Shown piece after piece: positions 23,001 to 36,000 of a stretch of DNA of 64,000 nt. A model generated the notes under the pieces. The model did no database searches, was not told where the DNA came from, and saw only the letters and a list, made by a program, of their open reading frames with translations. Location of the stretch: the NCBI GenBank assembly GCA_964502145.1, contig CAZCVI010000013.1:1-64000 (forward strand), in the 5' to 3' direction. Position 1 is the stretch's first letter. Every line of letters starts with the position of its first letter. The translations under genes and the position numbers were made by a program. The DNA comes from CAZCVI01 sp964502145 (GTDB lineage Bacteria > Acidobacteriota > Aminicenantia > UBA2199).

Positions 23001-24057
23001 CAGCGCCTGCTTTTAATATGCCAGTGATAGCCATCATCGTGTTGATTGTGCGGTCAGACATTATGCCGATCAAAGTATTGGGTTGCCCCCCTTTTTGTCG
23101 TAGCCAATAAGCCAAGCGGTTGGCTTCTTTATTCAGTTGGCTGTAAGTGAGCGCGTTTTCTGCGGTTGTATCATCGGTTGCACCGTGCAGGGCGATTCCA
23201 TCAGGAACTCGGGCTACCTGGGCTTCAAATAACCCCACAATAGTCTGCGCCGTGGGAAAATCCATGGTCGTGGCATTAAATTCTTCCAATAAGCACTGTT
23301 TCTCTTGAGGTGAAAGAAATACCACAGTAGCAACCGGGGCATTCATATCCTGCAAAAAAGATGCCAATAAACGGCTCAAGTGAAGAACGATCTGTTGGGC
23401 AGTTTCGTCGCGATAACGGCGCGGATTGTAGGTTAACTCGCCGATTATATCGGTGTCGCTACGAAGAAAAGAAAACACCGTATTCAGGGGGATATCTTCC
23501 AGGTATGTTTTATCATGGACATTTTCCAATAACACCGCACAATCAAACAACGGGAAATCTGCACCGGTTTCGGGAATATTCAGTTGATACAGCAGTGTTT
23601 CAATCGCATAGTTCTGGTTTTGGTCCGCGTCGATAATGGTTTGGCGCACCTGCATCAGTAATTCTTTAAAGGTTATTGCTTCAGTCAGGCGACTGCGTAA
23701 CGCCACGACCTTGTTGACAAACTTTTGATCGCTGTCTTGCCGGTAAATCGGCATGCCCACAATAATATCATGATTACCAGAATACCTCGATAACAGGGCC
23801 GTGGTAGCAGCTACTACTATCATGTGCAGGGTATAATCAATACCCTTGCTTAATTTTATTAACTGGGAAAAGAGCGGCTCACCCAGACTAAACCGGATAG
23901 TTTTAAGCTCCTGTGGAGTGGTTCCGGTAGTGAAGTCATAGGGGAAAACACTTTTGCTTAGTTCCCCGGACAATTGCGTTAACCAGTAATCACGTTCCTT
24001 GGTGTTCTGGTGGGATGCAATGGCAGCATCTTTAAAGGAATCTTTTTCATTTGTCAT
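20065..24057 (-). CDS. NRPS, single Glu-type module with flanking C regions
   Basis: Third synthetase gene, 1330 residues: partial C domain without HHxxxDG (1-265, begins near KERDYWLTQLSGE), A (IFTSGSTG ~424), T (GGHSLKA ~829), then a complete C domain (motif NHIIADG ~1017, so the first His is Asn and the catalytic second His is kept). Specificity positions read DAKDLGIVDK, one change from the published surfactin Glu code DAKDLGVVDK, so Glu is likely. The C-terminal tail is TTMPQVDLGF. The start codon sits 17 nt after the upstream stop, behind CAGGAG. A protein that begins with half a C domain and ends with a whole one implies that the condensing domain for each module sits on the preceding protein. 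Confidence 0.93.
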   Translation of the reverse strand: MTNEKDSFKDAAIASHQNTKERDYWLTQLSGELSKSVFPYDFTTGTTPQELKTIRFSLGEPLFSQLIKLSKGIDYTLHMIVVAATTALLSRYSGNHDIIVGMPIYRQDSDQKFVNKVVALRSRLTEAITFKELLMQVRQTIIDADQNQNYAIETLLYQLNIPETGADFPLFDCAVLLENVHDKTYLEDIPLNTVFSFLRSDTDIIGELTYNPRRYRDETAQQIVLHLSRLLASFLQDMNAPVATVVFLSPQEKQCLLEEFNATTMDFPTAQTIVGLFEAQVARVPDGIALHGATDDTTAENALTYSQLNKEANRLAYWLRQKGGQPNTLIGIMSDRTINTMMAITGILKAGAAYLPIDPESPISRIVSILEDAGTTLLLTKTPLAGLPHSLEQLSIVDLTKTLAPFPGENPAPVNCSTDLAYSIFTSGSTGRPKGVLIEHGHVHHLVVGLKQRIYDRYRALAPLKVGLVSPFVFDASIKQIFAALLQGYCLCIIPEQVRTDVEQLFEYYRRRFIHVADGTPAHIGMLTEAMSESRSHPGVKHFLIGGEVLSQGVVENFFNHIPAGAPRPVLTNIYGPSECTVDTTAFDITDNTRYHRNDIPIGKPMPNSRVYIVDAHQNPVPLGVTGELCIGGSGVGRGYLNDPSLTHSKFQSHPTLLATTIYHTGDLARWLPDGNIVFAGRSDHQVKIRGFRIELEDIQAQLGRHPLIKETIVMTRQDQTGDKYLCAYIVWNMAATESNVSELRDYLSRELPEYMIPSRFIRLVALPLTANGKVDRRRLPSPESEAGKIYSPPRDSLEEKLVETWADLLGKEKEKLGIDDNFFEIGGHSLKATILISRMHKSFNVKIPLTDIFRGPSIRELAARIRKANTQDFNAIPLVEKKEYYPLTSAMTRLYFEQQLDPQSTAYNISSVAQLEGALDTHRFTTVFQLLLERHESLRTSFQLLAGQPVQKVHETAEVPFTVVYDQLDIHVTPIEKAIAPFFAPFDLAQPPLMRVGLFKTGATQHVFIVNINHIIADGTSIAILCREFMALYNKKTLPPLRVQYKDFSQWKHQQLLLEDQSLEKQEQFWLGQFSGELPVLNLPYDYPRPPRKSSAGAIYETVVGETETEQILALATQENVTLYILGLSLFNVLLMKLSGQEDIIVGSPNAGRLHTDLEPMIGMFVNTLPLRNHPGGQLTFKAFLKEVKERTLEAFANQDYAFETLVSRVLVRRDPSRTPLTDVFFAVQNMDRSPLESGGLRMVPYEHGHFNARFDLCFHVFEENAQLHFMIEYCTELFKLETVAMFIKNFNEIAALVVANRDILLRDIRISTEIKNIITTMPQVDLGF

Positions 24058-24074
24058 GTGTGTGTGGCTCCTGT

Positions 24075-27000
24075 TTAAAAGTCAAATTGTGCTTCTTCCA
24101 GGTCCAATCTGGAAGGGGCGTTCTTCACGATAGTGGTGAGTTTGATATCGGCCAGTGTAATCTGATTATTTTCCAGTATTTGTTCCAGCACCTGGACATA
24201 ATGCACGGTGATCGCCTGGGCAGTGGCTGGGGTAAATAACTCGCTCGCATAAGTCAGTCCTAAAACCAGGGTGTCACCGTAATCATTGGCCCCAAAAACA
24301 AGATCGAAACGGGACTTCAAACCTTTGGGTTGGTAAGGCTTAAGGGTTAAGCCGGGTATTTCCACCCGTGACAATTCCAGATTGAAGAAATTAAATACGA
24401 CATCTAATAAAGGTGTCCTGCCGCCCGTGCCCTGAATATTCAGGTGGCGCACCAGTTCATCAAACGGGTAATCCTGGTTATCGTATGCGGCAATAGTATT
24501 ATCCTTGACCTCTGTTAAAAATTCTAAAAACCTTTTATGTGGGGCGGGTTTATTACGCAAGGGCAGCAGATTGACAAAAACACCGATGATACCCTGCAAA
24601 TCCATATGGTTTCGACCTGCTGCGGCAGTTCCCAACACGATATCTTCCTGTCCACTGTATTTGGCCATCACAATCGTGCAGACTGCTAGCAAGATATGAA
24701 AAAGGGTGGTCCCAGTGTGGGAAGCCAGGAGCCGGATCTGCTGGGTGAGGTCTGCGTTGAGGGAAAAATCGATTAATTCACCGTCAAAATTGACCACGTG
24801 GTGACGGGGGAAATCGATGGGTAAGCGCAGTTCGGGAACATCCCCGGCAAATTGCCGCAACCAGTACCGCTCTTGTTTTTTCAAATACTGGCTGCCTATT
24901 AATTGGTTCTGCCATTGGGAGTAATCTTTGTATTGAAGTGTTAAGGGGGGCAGTGTCTCGCCAGCATAAAGGGTTATAAAATCGTGGATCAATATGTTCA
25001 TGGAGAACCCATCGGTAACGATATGATGCATGTCTACTAAAAGGATATACCTTTGTTCGCCCTCTTTTATCAATTCCACCCGCAACAGGGGGGCATGAGC
25101 CAGATCAAAGGGTTGTAAGAGAGTGGTAGTTAATCGTTCCGGTGGGAAGATAGCCACGCTGAATTTTATCTCCGCCACAGGGTGTACCTTTTGCACGGGT
25201 TCTTCGTTGACCAGATGAAAGGAGGTGCGGAGATTTTCGTGGCGGGCGATTAATTGCCGGAACACCTCTTCCAGTTTGGTTATATCGGGTTCTCCTTCCA
25301 GCAGGGTGAAAAGCGGGGAGTTGTAGCTGGTATTGTTTTCGATCATGTGTTGTTGGATGTATAATCGTTTTTGAGCGGAGGAGACGGGATAGTACTCTTT
25401 TTCTTCCACGGGTGCGAGGGGTTGGAATTCCTCTTGGAGCGATTCTTGCAGTAATGCGGCCAATTCAGCAATCGTAGGATGGGTAAAAATATCGCCCAGA
25501 GATACTTTGACATGAAAGACGTGATGGATTTTCGACATCAATACTGTAGCTTTGAGGGAATGGCCGCCTATTTGAAAGAAATTGGCATCGCGGCTGATTT
25601 TTTCGACTGGAAGGGCTAATATCTCCGACCAGATAGAAGCCAACTTTTCTTCCAAGGGGGTGGTGGATGGGGTGAAGGATTGGGTGTGGCTGGGGTCTGG
25701 TTCCGGTAGAGCCAACTTATCCACTTTGCCGCTGGAGTTTAGGGGAAGCTCTGAGAGGCGGATAAAATAGGGCGGGATCATGTACGGGGGCAGGCATTGG
25801 GACAGGTATTCCTGTAGCGCCTTTTCATCGATGTTAGCTACCACATAGGCGCACAGGTATTTTTCGTCCGCATTGTTTTTTCTAACCATAACCATGGCTT
25901 CACGAACATCAGGGTGGTTGAGCAATTGCCGTTCGATCTCACCCGGTTCAATGCGAAAACCCCGTATCTTAACTTGGTTATCTAATCGGCCCAGGAATTC
26001 AATATTACCATCGGGACACCAGCGGGCCAGGTCACCAGTACGGTAAAGAGATGAAGAAGTAGATAATGTGGCTAGAAACTGGAATTTATCTTGGGTTAAT
26101 TGGGGGTTGTTTAAATAACCGCGGGCGACACCGTCGCCACCTATAAATAACTCGCCGGGAACTCCCAGGGGTACGGGGTTAAAAAATCTGTCCAAGATAT
26201 AGCAGGTGGTATTGGCAATGGGTTGGCCAATGGGAATGGTTTCGCGGCGATCAGCGATGGTATTGATAAAATAATAGGTGGCGTATACGGTGGTTTCGGT
26301 GGGACCGTAAACATGAATGATCCTGTCTTGACCGAGGGTTGATAAGGCTCGCCGGGAATGGGAAAGGGATATCTGCTCACCACCAAAAAGTATCTTGCGC
26401 ACAGTGGCCAGACAGGGGAGATTGATATCCACGATGGTGTTAAATAAGGCAGTGGTCAGGAAAAAAACAGTGATTTGTTGCTGGGTGATAATCGAGGTAA
26501 GACGATGGGCATCGGTGACATCTTCTTTGGCGATGGTGACCAAGACTGCACTGTTTAATAGGGCGCCATAAATATCAAATACAGAGCCATCAAAAGCGAA
26601 ATTCGATAATTGCAAGATCCGGTCACTGCTCAATACGTGGATGTAATTGGTGTCACGCACGACGCGAATGACGTTACGGTGGTTAGTGAGTATACCCTTG
26701 GGTTTACCGGTGGTGCCGGAAGTATAGATGACATAGGCGAGGTTTGTGGGAGAAATGGGAGTAACGGGAATTATGGGAGAAGTGGGAGTTACGTGAGTAA
26801 CGGAAGTGGATTCTTGGATAAATTGCGGGGTGACTAAAATTTTGGCGGCGCTATCGGATAACATGAATTGTTTGCGCTCTTCTGGGTAATCGGGATCGAT
26901 GGGTAAATAGGCGGCGCCAGCTTTTAATATTCCGAGGATGCCGATAATCATTTCAATGGAACGGTTTATCATGAGGGCGACAATGGTATCGGGCAAGACG

Positions 27001-30000
27001 CCCTGAGCGATTAAAACACGTGCTACCTGGGAGGATTTATGGTTTAATTCAGCATAGGTGAGTTGGCATGCCCCGTTTTTTTCGCCAATTAGGGCGATGT
27101 GATCGGGGGTACGGTCGGATTGTTCCGCGAATAATTGGGGAATGGTTTTATCAACGGGGTAGGACGTGACGGTATTATTAAAATCAAATAAGATCAACTG
27201 TTTTTCTGCTTCGGGTAACATATCTATTGCAGATATTGGCGTGTCTGGATTGGCGATGATGGCGGTGATGATCTCTTTGAAATAAGCACCGAACCGTTGG
27301 ATGGTTTCGGCTTGAAAGACTTGGCTGCAATATTGCATTGAGATACACAGGGTGTCCTGTCGTTCTACCATATCAAAAATCAGGTCAAAGGGCGAGGACG
27401 CCTTTTCCAAGGGTTGGGGTTGAATGGTAAGCCCCGGCATGGGATTCTGGTTGTTGGGTTGCGCCGTGGGTTCGTCCTGGGCTTGGCTCTGGAGAACAAA
27501 GGCGGTATCAAATAAGGGATTGCGACTGGTGTCGCGGTGGCTGACCAATTTCTCTACCAATCCTTCAAAGGGATAGTCCTGGTTTTCAAAGGCTAACAAG
27601 GTGCGCTCTTTGACTTCCAGGCAGAACTGGCGAAAGGTTTTTTCTGCACTGGGATAATTGCGCAACACAAGGGTATTCACAAACATACCGATGATCTGTT
27701 CCAAATCAGCATGCCCGCGTCCGGCAGTGGGCGTGCCAACGGGGATATCTTCCTGGCCGCTTAGTTTAGCCAGGAAAATAGTATAGGCAGACAACAGCAG
27801 GATAAAAAGGGTAGCACCCTCAGCACGAGCCATCGCTAGCAATGGGGCGAGTTGGTCACTGGTGAGCCGGGTTTCCACCGCACCACCGTCAAAACTACGC
27901 TTTAAGGGCCGGACATAATCAATGGGTAAGTTGAGGAGCGGCATACCGGTTAATTCTTTTAGCCAATAAGCGGCTTGTTTTTGAATGGCGTCCTGCTGCG
28001 CGGGGGAGTTTTGCCAGCAGGCGTAATCTTTGTATTGCAAGGGGAGGGGCGGCAAAACAATCTGGCTATATAACGCGGCAAACTCCCGTTCCAATATTTG
28101 CAAGGTAATGCCGTCAGATATAATATGGTGCATGTCGACCAGGAGAATATTTTCCTGTTCGGCTTGTTTGATCACACCGACCCGTAACAGTGGCGCATGG
28201 GACAGGTCAAAAGGGCGAATAAAATCGGTGGTTCTTAAGGAAGTGGGAAATTCAATGGCAAAAGAAACAATGTCATGAACGTGTTGCACGGGTTGGTTTT
28301 CTTTCAGGTGAAAGGAAGTGCGGAGACTCTCATGTCTTTGGATCAGGGCGGCGAAGGCTTTCTGGAGGCGTTCCAGGTCCAATTCACCGCTTAACAAACT
28401 GGCCAGGGGCATGTTGTAACCGGTACTCTGTGTCTCCATTTGATCAATGAGATAGAGGCGTTTCTGGGCGGCGGATAAAGGATAATACTCTCTTTGTTCT
28501 GCGGGTGGGATGGCGGTAAAATTTCCTTTTTCTGCGGTACGGATATAATCGGCCAGGGTTTGGATGGTGGGCCGGGCGAAAAATTCGCTTAACTCTACCC
28601 GCGCTTGCAAATCTTTATGAATCCGGGAGATCATGGAAATCGCTTTTAAGGAATCACCACCCAGGGCAAAAAAGTCATCCTGAATACCAATGCTTGCATA
28701 GCCGAACTGCTGCTGCCATATCTGGGCGATGGCGTGTTCCAGCGGGGTGCTGGGAGCGACATAGGGGGTGTCTAAAAGGGGCCGGGGTTGCAAGGTGGTG
28801 GTGGTGTTCTCTTGATGGTCACGTAACGATTTAAGTTTTACCCAGCGATCAATGCGCGCTTGCAAGTCGCCGGAAGATATAGCGACCTGGGGCAGGGGGG
28901 ATTCCAGCAGGGTTAAAATATGGTGGAAGGTGTTTAAGCCTTCTGCGGGAGTAATAAGAAATTCGCTGGCGGTGGTATGTTGTCCCAGAGCACCGGAAAA
29001 GTCCCAATCGGCCCAGTTGATACTGAGCCAACGACTGGAAGAGTTACGGTTGGCCAGGTGGGCAAAGGCATCCATAAAGGCATTGGCAGCAGAATAAGCG
29101 GTAAAACCGAGGCCCCCCAGAATCGGAGATAAAGAAGAGGTGAACAGACAAAAGTCCAGGGTACGGGATTGGAATAGTTCGGCCAATACGGCAGTGCCTT
29201 GAATTTTGGGGCGGAACTGCTCTAAACATTCGGCTTCGCCGGTCTCGGCTGTGGGGCAGGGAATAGATTTGCCCGTGGTTACCCCTGCGGCATGAATGAC
29301 ACCGTTAATAGGCCCAAAGGTCGCTTCGGCTTGTTGCAGACACTCTACCATGCGGGTTTTATCGGCCACATCGGCGGCAAAATAGAGGACCTGACCTCCT
29401 GCCTCTTCTAAATGGCGTAATTTCATTTGTTTGTCAGTACCACTGGCATCCTTGGGAAGGGGTGAACGTCCGGTAAGTATCAACCGGGCTTGGCATGTTT
29501 TGGCCAGATATTGGGCTAAAAGATACCCGATACCGCCTATGCCACCGGTAATTAAATATACTCCGTGTTCCCGTAATGCAGGTGCTTCAGCCACGGGGGG
29601 GCGGATGGGTTCATAGCTCTTGACCCAGCGGAGATTGTTGCGATAGGCAATATCGGTAGCAGTGTCTATAGTATTGATGGGGGTTAGAAATTCTTGGACC
29701 AATGAACGGCACAGGTGGGATTCCTGGCGACTACCAGGGGTGGGGGTTTGGATGTCGATACTGCGGCACCGGATATAGGGATATTCCTGGGGGATTACTT
29801 TTAATGGTCCCAGAATGGCGGCTTTGGCTGGTTGCAATGGTTCATTGCCCAGTACATCCCCAATGCCGTTACTGAGAACATCAATACAAATCTCGCCGGA
29901 GAATTCCTGCTGGCTGATAGCATTGGCCAGATGGAGCAGACTGTAAAAACCGGGAGTGGTGATAGTGGTGTCAAGGGAATCTGGGGAAGTGGTGAGGTTC

Positions 30001-33000
30001 CAAGTGTGCAGGATGCGCTGGGGGAAGAGGTGGTGGTGTGTTAAGTGGGTTAATAATTGGCTGTAGTGGTTGGGCTGGGTGGGATCCAATACGAATTCAT
30101 GGGAGGTAAGCTGCTGAAAGGTATCGCCTGGGCTGGCCGTGATTACTATATAATGGGTGGTTAGGTGCTGGATTAATTGGGAAACAAGGGGGTGGGGGTG
30201 GCTTAAAATTAGAAGAGAGAGGCCTGGCTGGGGGAGTGTGGGAATTATGGGAGTTATGGGAGTTATGGGAGTTATGAGAAGTATGGGAGTTATGGGAGTC
30301 CAACGGGGGATGTAAAACCAATCGGCTGGGTTTGTGCGGCGGGCGGGTGAGAGCGGGGCTTGGGGATGGAAATCAGTGGCTTGCTGGGGGCGACTGGTGA
30401 GCCAATAACGTCCGCCCTCAAAGGGATAGGGGGGCAAGGATAGGCGGCGGGACTCTGCGGGCCAGGAATATAATTCGGGGTGGGTTGCTTTTTCAAAGTG
30501 TTGGGTGGTGGGGGCGGTTAGGGCGGTTAGTGCTTCTGTGAGAGTGGAACAAATAGCCATCCAGCGATAGGGGAAGAGTCGCCGACCAATCTGTAAGGTA
30601 TAGGCGATATCCCGGATGTTTAGGCTGGGATTCTCTGTTAGAAAGTGGTGCAGGTTCTCTTTCATTTTCTCCAGGGCGGTGGGGGTCTTGGCTGAGAGTA
30701 TCAGTAAGCGCGGCTGATGGTTTGCCTGGGGAGCCGGTTCAGTGGGGGGTTCTTCTAATATCAGGTGAACATTGGTGCCACCAATGCCAAAGGAACTGAC
30801 ACCGGCGCGACGGGGTAGGCTGTCAGGGGCCCAGGGAATAAGGGCTGTATTGATATAAAAGGGGCTGTTAATGAGGTCAATTTGGGGATTGGGGGACTGG
30901 AAATGCAGGGTGGGTGGAATTTGACGATGGGTTAATGCCAACACGGTCTTGATAAACCCGGCGACTCCGGCTGCACAGTCCAAGTGCCCGATATTGCTTT
31001 TTACTGAACCCAGAGCACAAAATCCTTTTTTATGGGTGTGAAAGGCTTGGTTTAAGGCTTCGATTTCAATGGGATCACCCAGGCTGGTGGCAGTGCCGTG
31101 GGTTTCGATATACCCGATACTTTCGGGAAGCATACCGGCACATTGATAGGCACGGGAAATGGCCTCGGCTTGACCATCAACACTGGGAGCAGAGAACCCC
31201 ACACGGCGGGCACCGTCGTTGTTCATGGCAGATGCTTTGAGCAGTGCATAAATATGGTCACCATCGGCTTGCGCTTTTTCCAGGGGTTTTAATAGGACTA
31301 CAGCCACACCTTCACCACCCACTGTACCAGCCGCCATGGCATCAAAAGCACGGCAAAAGCCATCGGGGGACATAACCATTCCTTCCTGATAGAGATAACC
31401 CGATTTTTTCTGCGCGGAAATGGACACACCACCGGCCAGAGCCATGGTGCATTCCCCGGCCAATAGGGCATGATAAGCGGTATGAATGGCCACCAAGGAG
31501 GTGGAACAGGCGGTATGGATATACACGGCTGGGCCTTTTAAATTTAGTTTATAGGAGATACGGGCGGGAATAAAACGACTGTCAGTGAGTTGATCCAGCT
31601 CAAAAGCACCCATGACATGCTCAGGGGGAGAGAGATGCAGGGCTATCTTCCAATCAAGGCTATCACTGGCCCCAGCATATAAGCCGATGGGCAGCTCATA
31701 CTGGTCGGGATCATAGGCGGCGTCTTCCAGGGTCTGCCAAACACATTCATGGAACAAACGCATCTGGGGGTCCATGACCAAAGCTTCGGCAGGGGTATAA
31801 TTAAAAAACCCGGCATCAAAACGATCTTTGTCACTCAATATCCCGGCAGCACGGACATAATTAGGGGATAAGAATTGATCTGGGCTGATGCCGCTCTCTG
31901 CTAATTCGTGATGGGAAAAGAATGAGATCGAGTGGATGCCGTTTTTTAAATTGCCCCAGAACTCGTGAATATCGGCAGCACCGGGAAAAGACCCGGCCAT
32001 ACCAATCACGGCAATGTCGGGATTCTTAGGGATAGAAGGCATTTCGGGCTGAATCACCGGGGCGGAGGGCTGGGATAAACCGCGTACATACTCTTTTAGT
32101 AGCTGGATGGTGGGGTATTTAAAGAGTTGTACGACGGGAATTTTTAAACCAAGGGATTCATTTAAACGGAAATTAACGCGGATGATTTTTAAGGAATTAC
32201 CGCCCAGATCAAAGAAGTTATCGTGGGTGCCCACGCGCGGTATGCCCAATACCTCTTTCCAAACCGTGGCGATGAGTTTTTCCATGGGGTCCTGGGGTTC
32301 GCTGTAAATGGAATCCAGGGCCATATTGGAAAGGTCAGGGGCAGGCAAACCTTTGCGATGCACTTTACCCGCACTGGTTCTGGGCAGGGCCGCCATCTGC
32401 ACAAAGTAGGCGGGAATCATGTAGGGGGCCAAGTGGCTGGCTAACCATTCTTTTAATTGGGAAACGCTGGGCGCAGGGTTAGTGGGCACCCAATAGGCAC
32501 ATAAGTACTTGCTGCCATCAGGGGAATCCAGGTCAATGACGGCGGCTTCTACTACCTGTGGGTGCTCCAGAAGGGTGGCTTCAATTTCGCCCAATTCAAT
32601 ACGGTAGCCGCGTATTTTAACCTGGTGGTCGCCACGGCCTAAGAATTGGATGTTTCCATCGGGACACCAGCGGGCTAAATCACCGGTATGGTAGATTCGG
32701 CTGGATAAGTGGGGTACATATTGGAATTTGTGATGCGTTAATTGGGGATTATTGAGGTAACCGCGCGCCAGTCCGTGACCGGCAATGCCTAATTCACCGG
32801 CAACATGAATGGGTTGCGGGCGGTTGTGGCGGTCGAGAATATAGATTTGAATATTGGCAATAGGTGTGCCGATGGGTACGAAACCACGGTTTTTTACATC
32901 AAGGCTGGAACAATCCAAGGCGGTGATATCTACAGTGGCCTCGGTGGGTCCATAGGCGTTTATTAAACGGGTTTGAAAGAGAGAGAATAAGGTCTGGTTG

Positions 33001-36000
33001 AATGTATTGACAAGGTGAAGCCCCACTGCTTCCACACCGGTAAATACCCATCTTAAACTGGATAAGTGGTGCCATAGATTCTGAACACGGGCATGATCCA
33101 ATATCAGGGTGACCATGGAAGGAACAAAATCAGCGGTAGTGACATGGAACTTTCCAATGGTATTGATGATTTGGGCGGGGTCCATCTCGGTGCCCGGAGG
33201 CAGGAAGCATAATGTGGCGCCCACGGGAATCCAACGGGTTAATTCACACAGGGATACATCAAACACAAAGGCGGCGGTCTGCAAGATGACATCCCGTTCA
33301 TGCAACTGGTAACGGTTAACAACCCAGTACATGCGGTTCAATAAGGCGGCACTGTCTACTAATACGCCTTTGGGTTGGCCAGTGGTGCCAGAGGTATAAA
33401 TGATATAGGCGGGCGCATGAATGGGGGCTAATGGTGGGCTAAGAACCGGTTCTAACGGGGTCTTTTGCTCTAAATGAATCGTCGCACCGGTAAATTCCAG
33501 TTCCTGGGCTGATGGGTGATGGCTGGATAAGAGAATGTTGACACCGGCATCACGCAACATATAACTCAATCGCTGCGGGGGGAAACCGGGGTCTAAGGGT
33601 AAATACGCGGCTCCGCTCTGCCAGATGGCTAAAATGCCGATCATCATCTCCAGGGAACGCTGGGTTTTTATACCGATAATACTACCAGCACGGGCACCTT
33701 TTTGGCTTAAAAGATGGGCCAGGTGCTGGGATTTATGCGCCAGTTCGTGATAGGTGAGGGTGACGCTCTGGTTGTCTGGGTTAGATAAGGATGGACCGAT
33801 TAGGGCGACGCGGTGGGGAGCGCGTTCTACCTGCTGCTGGAATAATTGGACGATGGAATGGTCCTGGGGATAATCCGCACGGGTCTGGTTAAAATCTAAG
33901 AGGATTTGTTTCTTTTCAAGGGCGGGTAAAATATCAAGGGCTTGGATGTGCTGATTGGGATCGGTCAATAGGGAATCAATGGCCTGGAGAAAATAGCTCA
34001 CGATTCTGCGTATGGAGGGCTGGGTAAATAAATCCAGGCGGTACTCGACGCTAAAAAGAATTTCCTGGTTGGACTCCACCGCGGTAAAGGCAAGATCAAA
34101 CATGGCGGTGGGTGCAAGCATAGGATAGGGTTTGATCTCTAAACCAGATAGGGCCACTGGAGCGACTTCCATGTTTTGCAGGGCAAACATCACATCGAAT
34201 AAGGGGTTGCGTCCGGGGGTTCTTTCGCTGTGAAGGTGGTCTACTAATTCTTCAAACGGGTAGTCTTGATTTTCAAAGGCTTCCAGGGTGCTCTTTTTGA
34301 TCTCTAATAGAAATTCGCGGCACGTTTTGCAGTCGGCGGGGTGGTTGCGTAAGGCGAGGGTGTTGACAAACATGCCGATGATCGGCGCTAAATCGGCATG
34401 CCTGCGCCCGGCAGAAGGAGTGCCAATAATAATATCTTCCTGACCACTGAGTTTGGCCAATAATAGGTTGAATAGCGCCAGTAATATCATAAATAAGGAG
34501 GAACCCTCGGCACTGGCCAGTTCTTTTAAACGAGACAAAGGGCTCGCTGCCACGGTGAAAGTGAGGGACTCCCCGGCAAAACTGGGTGTGGTGGGCCTGG
34601 GAAAGTCCAGGGGCAGGTCCAGCAGGGGGATTTCACCGGTAAAGCGGTTTAACCAGTAGGCTGCTTGATCTTTTTGAGCATTTAAAATGGCAGGAGTGTA
34701 GCGCCATTGGGCATAATCCTGGTACTGGATGCGCAAGGGGGCTAAGGGGTGACCTTCATAAAGAGCGTGAAAATCATGGATCAGCAACCCGCTGGACACG
34801 CCGTCAGTAATGATGTGATGCATATCCAGCATGAATAGAGACATGTGGGTCGTTTTTACAGTGGCCACACGGAATAGGGGTGCTATGGCCAGTTGGAAGG
34901 GACGGATGAATTTTTTGATAGTCTCCGCTATGGGCATACTATTTACATTATGCTGATTTAAATCAACCTGTTCAATATGGAAGCTTAATTCTTCCACGGG
35001 ATGAATGCGTTGCACGGGTAAATCCCCGATCATAAAAAAGGAAGTGCGCAAACTGTGGTGACGCTGGAGTAATGCGTTAAAGGTAGCGGCCATTCGTTGA
35101 TTATCCACGGGACCGTGCAGCTCAAAAACAGCGGGCATGTTATAGACCGTGCTTTCGGGTTCCAGGCGATGCAGGATATAGAGGCGCTTTTGCGCGGCAG
35201 AGAGGGGGTAGTATTCTTTTTGTTCTGCGACGTCTAACGGGTGATAGCGGTCTTTACCCAGGCTAGTAATATATTCAGCCAGGGCACGGATAAAAGGTCG
35301 TTTAAATATCTCTACGAGGGATATCTTAACCTCCAGGGCCTGATGAATTTTAGAGATCAGGACAATGGCTTTAAGGGAATGACCGCCCAGATGAAAGAAA
35401 TTGTGATCTATGCCGATGGTGGCTGCACTGATACCCAGAATTTCCGCCCAAATCTTGACCAGTGTCTGTTCCAACGGCGTTCTGGGCGCGGTGTAATGGC
35501 TACTGGTGGATATTTCAGGTTCGGGAAGTGCTTTAAAATCAACTTTGCGACTGGGTGTCAGGGGAATACTCTGGAGGGGGATAAAATAGGTGGGAATCAT
35601 ATGGGGGGGTAAGTGAATGGCAAGGAGCTGGGGTAATTGGGTGAGGTCCGCCTCTGGGTCAGAGTGGGAAACAATATAGGCACAGAGAGTTTTTTCGCCA
35701 TGTTGGGAAATTTTAACCACCACCACGGCCTCTTTAATAAACGGAATCCCTTTTAATTGGGTTTCGATTTCCCCCGGTTCTACCCGTATGCCGCGAATTT
35801 TTACTTGCTGATCCACACGGCCTAAAAACTCGATGTTCCCGTTTTCCAGTCTACGGGCCAGATCGCCAGTGCGGTACATTCTATCCTGTGGATAAAAGAG
35901 ATCGGCGCTAAATTTGGCGTCTGTTTCTGTTGGGTGACCCAGGTAACCGCGTCCCACTGGGTGTCCTGCGGCGTACAACTCGCCAGTCACGCCGATGGGC

